From Carnegiea gigantea (lineage: Eukaryota; Streptophyta; Magnoliopsida; Caryophyllales; Cactaceae), in contig JAKOGI010000418.1 in the NCBI GenBank assembly GCA_029747015.1, forward strand, positions 414,501 to 478,500: 64,000 bases of DNA, in the 5' to 3' direction. Of the stretch, positions 12,320 to 21,560 are shown one piece after another. The position numbers and the translations under genes were made by a program. Below the pieces are notes generated by a model. That model made no database searches. It was given only the letters and a program-made list of their open reading frames with translations, and had not been told where the DNA came from. How positions within the stretch are numbered: position 1 is the first letter of the stretch; every line of letters begins with the position of its first letter.

Positions 12320-12910
12320 TGTAAAACCCTGGAAATTCGATTTGGAAATTCTTGCCCAGTTGGACCGACCTAGGCCCAAGTCAACCCAAGTTAGTGCCAA
12401 TTAATCCTCATGAAATTCTTCTAATAAAATTTGTTGATACATTTTTTTTGGGAAGCATTAAAATTCCAAAAAAAAAAAAAAGATTTCCCTTTCCGATTTT
12501 CTTGTAAAACTCCTAATGTTGTTGTTATTATTTTATTATTCTATTATGAATATTATTATCACTCTACTATTAATATTATCGTTTTATTATCGTTTTATCT
12601 GTTTCGACGTATGCAAATTCTACTATTTTATTAATATTATTAATATTATTATCATATTATCGGTTCTAAGATAAAATGATAATATTAATATTATTATCAT
12701 CTTATTATCATTTTATCCTTTTATCATCATCCTACTATTTTATTATCCACAAACAAAAAAAAAAAAAAATTCAAACCCTAAACCCCTTGATGATCTGCCG
12801 CCCCCTCCTCTTTTATTAAAAAAAAATTTTTGAAAGTGTGTTTTTCCCCCCTTTTCTTCTCTTTTTAACCCAAAACCCTAACCACCCATTCCCCCACTTC
12901 CCCCTCACAT

Positions 12911-12948
<38 letters not shown>

Positions 12949-15321
12949 CCTCTCTCTCTACCTTTACACCGTCACCGACCACCGTCCGGCCACCCTATAG
13001 TGCCGCCACCCCACCGACCGTCCCTCTTGTTTTTGCACTCTCGGCATTGAATTTGAACGAAGGAGTTTCCCTCGATTTAGATCCGGTTTCGATCAAAGGT
13101 ACTAGTAACAGCATTTTTTTAACATTATTTTGGTATTTAATGGTAAAGGTGGGTTCTTTTGGCATGATTGGGTCTGGGCGAGGGTTTAAGCGTGTCTAAC
13201 GGGTATGGCGTATTTTTTGGGCAACTCGAAACGAGCGAAAACCGTGCAAAAAGAAGTCGAACAATCTGGACAGAATTCATACTGTTTTTAATGCAACTTT
13301 GAAAATTTGGGATAATTATTCTGGTTGTCCAAAATTTATGAAATTTTTAAAGTGGTTAGATTAAGATGTGAAGATTATGTACGTTTTTGAATTGGATGAA
13401 TTGGAGCTAAATTGAGAGAGTTATGGCCAAAATACCGAGCCCTATCAAATCTAGAAACTGCAGGCATAGGGTGCGGTTTTTGAATTTTTAGACTTGGTTA
13501 TGCTGTGAATTTGTGGAAGTTCGGAACATGAAAGTTTTAGTAAACAAACGTATCTTTCTAGATTGGGTAAGAACATAATTTTTGGAAGTCGGAAGAAAAT
13601 GTTATGAGGATGGGAATTTAGGAGTGAAAATCTGGGTAAAATCTGGGGAAGTAGAATCTGGACTGTTTCGCCTTCAAGTTAGAAAAATTCCCTAGGCTAG
13701 TACTGGTGGCAAAACAATGTGAAATTTACTGAGTAGGAGCATCTAGATGTGTCAAATAATGGTGTTTTAGAATTGGTTCATTTGGAGTAGCGTAGCCCGA
13801 GTTTTGATAAAATTTACCGGGACTGTCCTGGGGAAGACAGTCTTTGGCATTACCGAAAGAAACAAAAAGTTGACTAGGTTCGCGGTAGAACCAAGCCAAG
13901 CTCTAAACATAGAAAAGATAGAGGACATTGTAAGGCTTCCAGACTGACCTAGAACACTAAAATCGGATATCGGGAACTAGAGTTATAATTTTTGGAAGTT
14001 GGACCCATAACTGGCCAGTCGAACCTTTACCCCGGATAGGGTTGGATGAATAAAGATCTAGAAAACATCTTTTTAAATTTGGGGGAGGCCCAGGGGTGCC
14101 CCACACTGAATGTGGACTGACTATGGGCTGTTTGTGGGCCAAGGTGCGGAGCAGTCAACCCTCATTAAGGTAACAGAGCCCGTAAATTATACAGTACCCA
14201 GGCAACAGTCATGCCCTAACCTTTCCCCTGTGTTACTAAAATCATGAAAGTGTTGGGAGTTCTTATACTGATTCCTTGGCATTCCTTTCCAATGGGATGT
14301 TCGCTGATGTGAAATTTATAAAGGGTTCATTGGTGGGAACTGGATGCTGTGTTTGTTCTGGAAGTTGGAAATCCCTATATTGTAAAATTTGAAACTTACT
14401 ATTGTAAAAGTTGAAACTTTCTGTGATTGTATTTGAAGTTCTATTTCTGCATTCTGATTTCTGTTGGGAAAAGCATTTAAATCTGAATGAAACTAAATAT
14501 GTCAAGTTGGTATCCATTAACTGAAAGGAACTAAATAGGAGGAGTGAAATCGATTGAAACTGATTGAAGGCCATAGCCTTCCCCGGGTAATAGGTGCATG
14601 CATGTGAGCGGCCATGTACTCAGCCGAGACGTGGGCCAGGTTATCGGTAACCACCCATGATGGTGTTAGGCCAAAAAAGTTAAGCGGTAACCACCTGAGG
14701 AGCGGTAGGCTAGAAAAGAGTTGAACGGCTGCGCTATATTAGAGCGCAGGCCATGAGACCCACTGGGGTCGCTCACCCAAGACTTATCTGAAACTGAACA
14801 TTTTGAATGGGACTATGGAAGTCTGATTCTGAAATTGATTTTTTTTTTTAAGGAAGATGGTGATAATGGGTTGTGTACCTTAAAAACATGTTGTTGTTTC
14901 CCCCTCTCCCTAAAATGTTTTCAAAATAAATTTGTACGTGTCTTTGACTGTTGGGGGTGAATGTTACTGAGTTTATCGCACTATTATAAAATGTTTTGTT
15001 TTCAGGTGATCTAGCTGTTCTTGGGACTGGGGACAGGAGAGTAGAGCGAGGCTCGAATGCTGGTTGTGCCTAAAAAGGATTTTAGAAGTTGTAATAGAAT
15101 CTAGTTGGTTTAATTATAATGTTCAAGTTCTGTGTTAAAATTCTTGGACCCATGTATGATGGGCTTTGATTCGTAAAGACTTTGTTTTTAAATGTCAGTT
15201 ATGATATCCAGCGTGGTATTTCCAAGAAAGGAATACGGCGGTAACACCCCGTTAGGAGTTCCTGCTGCCATTCAGGTTAAATCAGTGGTAAATAAAGAAT
15301 TAGAAATCTGGGGGTGTTACA
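12320..15321 (+). repeat. 5' LTR of element E
   Basis: 3002 bp. Internal landmarks are shared with the 3' LTR. An AT-rich block of short palindromes lies at about 12510-12745 and a CT microsatellite at about 12909-12960. A GC-rich block at 14580-14775 contains the perfect hairpin arms TGCGCT (14730-14735) and AGCGCA (14743-14748). The LTR ends GGGGGTGTTACA. Confidence 0.95.
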
Positions 15322-15324
15322 AAG

Positions 15325-15336
15325 TGGTATCAGAGC
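15325..15336 (+). other. Primer binding site of element E (initiator Met tRNA)
   Basis: TGGTATCAGAGC follows the LTR after three bases. It is an exact 12-base match to the complement of the plant initiator Met tRNA 3' end. Confidence 0.95.
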
Positions 15337-15478
15337 CCAGGTTAACTGACCTGAAGGCTCGCCTAAAGGATAAAGGGAATAATATTAGTTAATAACCCTA
15401 AAACAGGTAGACATAAGGACTACTCGGAGTGTGAGTGTAGGTTGGGAAGGGAATATACTTATATATATGTTACCTTTT

Positions 15479-15482
<4 letters not shown>

Positions 15483-15520
<38 letters not shown>
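15483..15520. repeat. (TA)19 microsatellite in the leader of E
   Basis: A pure TA run lies between the primer site and the likely start of ORF0. It can be read as alternating Tyr-Ile codons in the ORF0 frame, which makes the open frame look longer than the likely protein. Confidence 0.95.
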
Positions 15521-15523
<3 letters not shown>

Positions 15524-15538
15524 GATTTAGGCCTACTA

Positions 15539-16273
15539 ATGTCTAGGATGAATGCGGCCCGTCATTGTGGGTGCATGGGACGACTTTGTCACCACCGGAG
15601 GTTGGAGAAGATTCCCGGGGCCAGTTTTGAGAGTCACTTGGAGCAAGTGGAGATTTTTCTTTATGGAAGACTAGCTGAGGTTCCTGATGATTGTTTGAGG
15701 TTCGACCGCAACCAAGCCCTGTTCTTCCTTTTAACTCTTTGGGGAGACCCCTTGCGGCGTTATAGAGTCAATGAGCTTCACCCTGAGGAGAGAGCATTTA
15801 TGGTTGCTGGGGATTGTTGTTTATGTAAGTGGCAGCCCATGAACTTCAACCTGAATGAGCTAGTGGACTACCTCATCGATATAGGTCCTTATGACGAACC
15901 CCCCACCCCTGACTCTGGGGACGGCAACCCGCCACCACCTGTAGAGGAGGATACTGATGAGGAGGGAGACCCCATGGGAGAGAAAGACCCAGAGGAAGAC
16001 CCCATGAAAGAGGAAGACCCCGAGAAAGATCCTGAGGAATACCCTGAGGAAGACCCTGAGGGAGATTCTGAGGCCAGCGAGGGGCAACCTATGGGCAGTG
16101 AGGACTTAGGGGGAGATAAGAGAGATGAAGAAGGGAATCACCTTGTGCAGGATGAGCACTCCAGCCACTCGGAAGACTTAAGAGCAAATGTGGCTGGGAT
16201 GACCCGCTGGGAGCGGGGTAGATGTGGTCGGATGTATAGAGGCACCTGTCCACTGGATGCCCCCAGTCAGTAA
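15539..16273 (+). CDS. ORF0 of element E: extra acidic-tailed protein upstream of gag
   Basis: The product has 244 residues if started at the ATG at 15539. The frame is open from 15431, but that part runs through the TA microsatellite. I do not recognise a family. Residues 8-21 form a Cys/His/Arg cluster (RHCGCMGRLCHHRR). Residues 30-116 look globular, with 'GRLAEVPDDCLRFDRNQ' (43-59) and 'ELVDYLIDIG' (107-116). Residues 117 to about 215 are extremely acidic and proline-rich, with repeated E-E-D-P units. The last 25 are basic. It has no internal stop, whereas gag-pol of the same copy has six. An AATAAA-like signal at about 16433 follows it. D carries a related ORF in the same place. It could be a chaperone, silencing-interaction or packaging factor, but the sequence does not say which. 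Confidence 0.7.
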   Translation: MSRMNAARHCGCMGRLCHHRRLEKIPGASFESHLEQVEIFLYGRLAEVPDDCLRFDRNQALFFLLTLWGDPLRRYRVNELHPEERAFMVAGDCCLCKWQPMNFNLNELVDYLIDIGPYDEPPTPDSGDGNPPPPVEEDTDEEGDPMGEKDPEEDPMKEEDPEKDPEEYPEEDPEGDSEASEGQPMGSEDLGGDKRDEEGNHLVQDEHSSHSEDLRANVAGMTRWERGRCGRMYRGTCPLDAPSQ

Positions 16274-16711
16274 AAGTTAGAAGCATTAGGAAGTTGTTTT
16301 ATTTCTTTTTAGGGAAGCAGTAATAGTAATTTTTCTTTAAATTGTTACTAGCCATTGTGGCTATTTGAGTTAAAATTCGTGCTGTAATGAAAGGGTGCTA
16401 ATAGGAACCCTTGTGAAACTGAGAATTTATGCAATAAAAGTGTTCTTGGATTATTTGAAAATATTTGTGCACCTTGTTGTGAAATATGTGAAACATGTGG
16501 ATGATGTACCTGTGTGCCTGTATGATATAAACCTTCTGAGCTTGTGACGTAATAGATGTACCACCTGAATGTGGTGGTACGTATTGTGAATGAATCTCTA
16601 ACAAAATTGTGGTAATATGCACTAGCATGCATTATGTTCCTGGAACCTAGTGAGTTGTAGGATGTGAACTATTAGGGAAGGAACCGAAACCGAAGTATTT
16701 TCTCAACTAGG
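16274..16711 (+). other. Spacer between ORF0 and gag of E
   Basis: About 440 bp without a supported ORF. It contains 'GCAATAAAAG' at about 16431, which resembles a poly(A) signal, so ORF0 could have its own transcript end, but this is only a possibility. Minus-strand frames here show no known motif. Confidence 0.5.
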
Positions 16712-17992
16712 ATGGCAGGAAACAACACCAACAACCATAATGAAGAGTCTCAGACGGGGCCCCACCCGGTGTCAAGGGTCCCTACGACCCAGGACATACC
16801 TATGGCAGCCTTTAGGGAGCAATTGGAGGCCCTGCGCCCCTGGAACGGGAATAGGTCTCGTAGCCAGATTGATGAAACAAATCCACCCACGGGAGCCGAA
16901 CTCACCAACTTGTTACTGCTAGAGATGCTGCAGAAGCAAGGGGAGCAACTGCGGCTCTAGAATGAACAAATCCATAAGTTAATAGAGGTTAAGGAGAAAA
17001 GGGAGGAAGAGGATAACTCCCATATGTTCAAGAGATTTGCAAGTCATCACCCACCCGTTTACGATGGTACCCCTGACCCTAAAACTTTCGAAGACTGGAT
17101 TAGGGGGATGGAGAAGTTGTTCGATGCACTCCAGTGCCCTGAGGAGTGGAAGGTAGGATTTGCGGTATTCTACCTAAAGGATAAAGCCGACCTTTGGTGG
17201 GCTACAATACGGGAAAGACAACACGAGCCTGGGTTTGGGTGGGGTAAGTTTAAGGAGATGATCAAGGACCATTTCTACCCCACCTCCCTCCAGAAGGCTA
17301 AGGAGAATGAATTCATGCAATTACGGCAGGGGAGCATGAGCGTTCTCGAGTACGCCTCCAAATTCATGGAGTTGTCACGTTTCGCCCCAGCATTCGTAGC
17401 TGATGAGAGGCTGAAGATGAATAGGTTTGAGGCCGAACTCAGCCCAACTATCAAAGAACGTATGTCAGTGCGGCAGTATGCCTCCTACGTTGAGCTGTAC
17501 GACACTACGATCAATGTAGAAAGAGCAATGAAAGAGCATAGTCAATACTTCAATGAGCAGAGGGGTACCAAGAGGAAGGGAGATAATCGGGGAACCTTCT
17601 AGACGCAGGAGCAGAACCATAGACCCGCTGGGGGACAGCACTCCGGCAGTTTCAATCAAGGAGGCCAGTATCCCAACACACGACCCAAGGTAACCTGCAA
17701 CGCTTGCTGGAAGCCAGGACATTTCGCCAGGGAGTGTCGAACAGTGAAGAGATGCTTCTGCTGTGGAAGCCATCAACACCAAGTGCGAGATTGCCCGCTT
17801 CCTCCATCGCCTCCCGGGCAAGGACAAGGACAGAGTCAGGGACAGAGGCAGAACCAAGGGTATGGGCAGCGGCCCCAATCCTCGTACCAAAGTAGGGGAG
17901 GGCAGACAGCCTACTCCAACCAGCAGAGTCGGGCACCCCAGTCAGCTCAGTCCCAACCCTCCAATCAACCACCTCGGAACAACGGGGGCTGA
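16712..17992 (+). pseudogene. gag of element E
   Basis: Gag builds the virus-like particle. The frame begins MAGNNTNNHNEES, has TAG stops at 16958 and 17600, and ends with TGA at 17990. The Retrotrans_gag domain (about 17024-17600) includes 'FEDWIRGMEKLFDALQCPEE', 'DLWW' and 'VLEYASKFMELSRFAP'. Two intact zinc knuckles of the CX2CX4HX4C type follow: 'CNACWKPGHFAREC' (17696-17737) and 'CFCCGSHQHQVRDC' (17753-17794). A Gln/Ser/Gly-rich tail leads to pol in the same frame. Apart from the stops the reading frame is undamaged. Confidence 0.9.
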
Positions 17993-18330
17993 GTGTACGT
18001 GATGCGAAAAAAGGAAGCGGAGGATGCTCCTAATGTTGTGACGGGTACTTTCTCTCTCCTAACTCAACTAGTAGATGTCTTGTTTGATTCGGGTGCTACA
18101 CACTCATTTATTTCTATTAGGCTGGTTGAGACGTTAGGGCTCACCCCCACTCGTAGATCTTCAGTACTATCCGTGACTCTCCCGGATGGGAAGACTGTGT
18201 CGTGTGAGGAACTATACGAGGGATGCCCACTTAGAATGTATGAATGTGAATTCCTGGCAGATCTATATAAGTTTGAGTTAACTGATTTTGGAGTTATTTT
18301 GGGGATGGACTGGTTGGCTAAGTACCAGGC
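17993..18330 (+). pseudogene. Protease domain of element E
   Basis: A retropepsin-like aspartic protease that would process Gag-Pol. The active site 'FDSGATHSF' is intact (Asp codon 18086-18088) and the flap-side motif 'VILGMDWL' is present near 18295-18315. It follows gag in the same frame after the TGA at 17990, so it would be made as part of one polyprotein. I see no inactivating change inside the domain itself. Confidence 0.9.
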
Positions 18331-19470
18331 TCAGATAGACTGCTCGAAACAAAAAGTTTCTCTGAAAGGGCCCAACGGGGAGAAGATAGTGCATAGGGGT
18401 CAGAGTCCTAGAATGGGAGTAAAATTAGTATCAGCAATGAAAGCTCGTAAGTTGTTCGGTAAAGGAAGTGAGGGATTTCTGTGTCATGCGGTGAATACTG
18501 AGGATGCTAAGCCCTCCTTGGAGGACATCCCTGTAGTGAGAGAATTCTCAGATATGTTTCCTGATGAAATCCCTGGCATGCCACCTCTTAGGGAGGTGGA
18601 GTTCTGCATCGACCTCACCCTGGGAGCCACCCCTGTTTCTAAGGCACCCTACCGGATGGCACCAGCTGAACTTAAGGAATTGAAGAGCCAGTTGGAAGAA
18701 CTCTCAGAGAAAGGATATATCCGACCTAGCACATCTCCATGGGGAGCCCCGGTCTTATTTATGAAGAAGAAGGACGGGACGCTAAGGCTGTGTATTGACT
18801 ACCGGGAATTGAATAAGATAACGGTGAAGAACTGTTATCCCCTACCCAGAATAGACGATTTATTCGAACAACTGCGAGACGTAGGAACCTTTTCCAAGAT
18901 AGACCTCCGTTCGGGGTACCATCAACTCCGAATCAAGGATGAGGACATACCCAAAACCGCTTTTCGCACCCGATACGGCCACTACGAATTCGTAGTGATG
19001 CCCTTTGGTCTCACTAATGCCCCAGCGGCATTTATGGACCTGATGAACAGGGTCTTTAAGCCCTATTTGGATAGGTTCGTGGTAGTTTTCATTGACAATA
19101 TCTTGATTTACTCGAGAACCCCAGATGAACACACCCACTACTTACCGGTAGCCCTGGATATGTTAAGGAGGAATGAGTTATATGCTAAGTTCTCAAAATG
19201 TGAATTTTGGTTGGGGAAGGTAGCTTTTCTAGGACACGTAGTGTCCAGTGAGGGAGTATCGGTGGACCCACAAAAGATTAAGGCAGTGGCAAATTGGCCT
19301 AAACCTAAAAACCCGACAGAAGTAAGGAGTTTCTTGGGTTTGGCGGGATATTACCACCGATTTGTCCAAGACTTTTCAAAAATTGCCACCCCGCTTACTA
19401 ATCTGACTAGAAAGGTCATCAAGTATGAGTGGATGGAAAGATGTGAAGGAGCCTTCCAGGAGCTTAAGAA
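18331..19470 (+). pseudogene. Reverse transcriptase domain of element E
   Basis: RT copies the genomic RNA into DNA. The linker has '[18 protein letters not shown]'. The RT motifs follow in order: '[19 protein letters not shown]', '[20 protein letters not shown]', '[15 protein letters not shown]', '[16 protein letters not shown]', 'FIDNILIYS', then '[18 protein letters not shown]'. The catalytic F-I-D-D of the family reads F-I-D-N here (codon AAT at 19097-19099), so this copy should have no polymerase activity. The frame is otherwise open throughout this domain. Confidence 0.95.
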
Positions 19471-19860
19471 GAGACTCACGAGTGCACCAATACTGGCTCT
19501 ACCTACTGCGGAGCAGGACTTCGTGGTGTATAGTGATGCTTCTAGGAATGGGTTGGGGTGTGTGTTAATGCAAGATGGACGAGTGATAGCGTATGCTTTA
19601 CGACAGCTGAAGACACATGAGCGGAACTACCCGACTCACGACCTGGAGTTAGCTGCGGTCGTGTTTGCTCTCAAAATCTGGAGACATTACCTATACGGGG
19701 TTCGTTGCGAAGTATTCAATGACCACCAGAGTCTGAAATATCTCTTCTCGTAAAAGGATCTGAACCTGAGATAGACAAGGTGGCTGGAGTTCCTAAAGGA
19801 CTATGACGTCCATTTTCAGTATCACCCTAGAAAGGCCAATGTAGTAGCGGATGCGTTGAG
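19471..19860 (+). pseudogene. RNase H domain of element E
   Basis: This domain degrades the RNA strand of the RNA-DNA hybrid. '[19 protein letters not shown]', '[20 protein letters not shown]' and '[10 protein letters not shown]' carry the Asp and Glu residues expected for Ty3-type RNase H. It is interrupted by TAA at 19751 and TAG at 19772, in the stretch just before 'WLEFLKDYDVHFQYHPRKAN' and 'VVADALSRRP'. The downstream part stays in the same frame. Confidence 0.9.
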
Positions 19861-21260
19861 TCGCAGGCCATACCCAACGCTGAGTTGTGTAATAGCGCTT
19901 CCAGAGGAGTTATGTCGAGAATTTAGAAAGTTAGAACTTAATGTGATTACACCAGAGGCTAGACCTATGCCTTGCATCCTAGAGGCCCAACCGACTCTCA
20001 TAGAGGAAATCCGACTAGCCCAAACTATAGACCCTCAACTAGAGCGCATAAGAGAAGAGATATTAGTGGGAAAAGCGCCCGGATTCGTGATCCAAGAGGA
20101 TGGGGCCATACGATTCCATAATCGGGTGTGTGTTCCAGCTGTAGAGGCACTCAAGAAGAAGATCCTAGATGAGGGAGACAATACTCCGCATTCGGTACAT
20201 CCTGGGGGAAATAAGCTGTATAAGGATCTAAAACAAACGTTCTGGTGGAGTAATATGAAACAAGAAGTGGCTGATTATGTGGCAAAGTGTCTGACCTGGC
20301 AGCGAGTGAAAATAGAGCATCAAAGACCGGCGGGACTCTTACAGCCGTTGGATGTCCCTGAGTGGAAATGGGACTCTGTGTCTATGGATTTTGTCATGGG
20401 GTTACCATTGACCCAGAGGAAGCACAATGCGATTTGGGTTATAGTGGACAGGCTCACAAAGTCGACACACTTTATAGCCATGAGAAACACGTGGACCCTA
20501 GATCAGTTAGCTCGAGCCTACCTCGAGGAGATAGTACGGCTACACGGAGTAGCCAGCTTCATAGTGTCGGATCGAAATACTCGATTCCAATCGGGATTTT
20601 GGCAGAAGCTGCAGGAAGCGTTCGGAACGTTGTTACGTTTTAGTACTGCCTTTCACCCTGCAACTGACGGGCAGACCGAGCGTACTATCTAAACCTTGGA
20701 AGATATGCTGCGGGCTTGCGCCCTGGACTCTAAGAGCGTGTGGGACGAACAACTTGCACTAATTGAGTTTTCTTACAACAATAGCTACCACGCGAGTATT
20801 GGCATGGCCCCGTACGAGGCACTATATGGGAGAAAATGTAGGACTCCGCTTTGTTGGCAAGAGATCGATGAGGCCTTGACCATCGGGCCAGAGTTAATCC
20901 AGGCCACCGCGGACAAAGTAAGAGTGATTCAGGAACGAATGAAAGCCGCCCAGAGCCGTCAGAAGAGTTATGCGGATCGGAGGCGTAGACCCCTTGAGTT
21001 CCAGGTAGGAGACCAGGTATTTCTTCGCGTTTCCCCAACCAAGGGAGTCGCGAGGTTTGGAAAGGCAGGGAAGCTTAACCCGAGGTGCATCGGGCCGTAT
21101 TCGATCATACAGCGAATCGGGGAGGTGGCTTACCGACTAGAACTGCCGGCTGAGCTTCAGAGAATACATAATGTGTTCCATGTGTCGCAATTGCGGAAGT
21201 ATATTCTAGATCCCTCGCACGTTATCGAACCCAATTCTGTACAGCTCCAAGAAAACTTAT
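19861..21260 (+). pseudogene. Integrase domain of element E
   Basis: Integrase inserts the cDNA into the chromosome. The zinc-binding region has 'HSVHPGGNKLYKDLKQTFWW' and then 'KCLTWQ', where the second Cys of the usual C-x2-C is Trp. The catalytic triad is present: Asp in 'SMDFVMG' (20387-20389), Asp in 'VSDRN' (20570-20572), Glu in 'TDGQTERT' (20678-20680), with the canonical 35 residues between the last two. A TAA at 20690 follows. The same frame resumes with 'TLEDMLRACALDSKSVWDE' and the C-terminal 'FHVSQLRKYI'. Confidence 0.9.
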
Positions 21261-21423
21261 CATATGAAGAACAACCCATACAGATCCTAGACCTGCGGGA
21301 AAAGCAACTCCGGAAAAAGACGGTGCCTTAGTAAAGGTGCTTTGGGCCAACCATGAGTCGTCTGAAGCCACTTGGGAGCTGGAACAGGAGATGCGAGGCA
21401 AATATCCCCATCTTTTTCCATAG
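21261..21423 (+). pseudogene. Chromodomain of element E (frameshifted)
   Basis: Chromodomains at the end of chromovirus integrases bind modified histones and steer insertion into heterochromatin. The first part, 'QPIQILDLREKQLRKKTVP', ends at a TAG (21329-21331). The rest, 'LVKVLWANHESSEATWELEQ' and 'MRGKYPHLF', is in the neighbouring frame from 21328 to the TAG at 21421. The conserved aromatic positions (W in VLW, W in ATWE) are present. A one-base shift separates the halves. Confidence 0.85.
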
Positions 21424-21438
21424 TCAGGTATGTATCAG

Positions 21439-21560
21439 TTTCGAGGACGAAACCTCCTAAGTGGGGTAGCATGTAAGACCTCAGGAATTAAGGGTGTCTT
21501 GGTAGTGTGTCGCGGCATAATGAAGTTTCGAAGACGAAACTTTTCTTAAGTAGGGTAGTA
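21439..21560 (+). repeat. Duplicated polypurine/LTR-start junction of E
   Basis: Two copies, 87 bp apart, begin with 'TTTCGAGGACGAAAC' (21439) and 'TTTCGAAGACGAAAC' (21526). Each is followed by CTTAAG- or CCTAAG-type sequence, a 'GGGGTAGCATGTAAGACC' or 'AGGGTAGTATGTAAAACC' stretch, and the beginning of an LTR-like 'TGTAA-ACC'. Only the second leads into the full LTR at 21561. Confidence 0.75.

Noticed and set aside
12466..12482. A-run that could mark a SINE or processed-transcript tail
   Set aside because: It is a short A-tract within the LTR of E, present in both LTRs, with no SINE promoter boxes nearby.
15860..16087. Minus-strand ORF with repeated 'FLRVFLR' pattern
   Set aside because: It is the complement of the acidic repeat of ORF0.
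17465..17972. Overlapping minus-strand ORFs (up to 141 codons) opposite gag of E
   Set aside because: They are mirror frames of the zinc-knuckle and Gln/Gly-rich part of gag and have no motif of their own.
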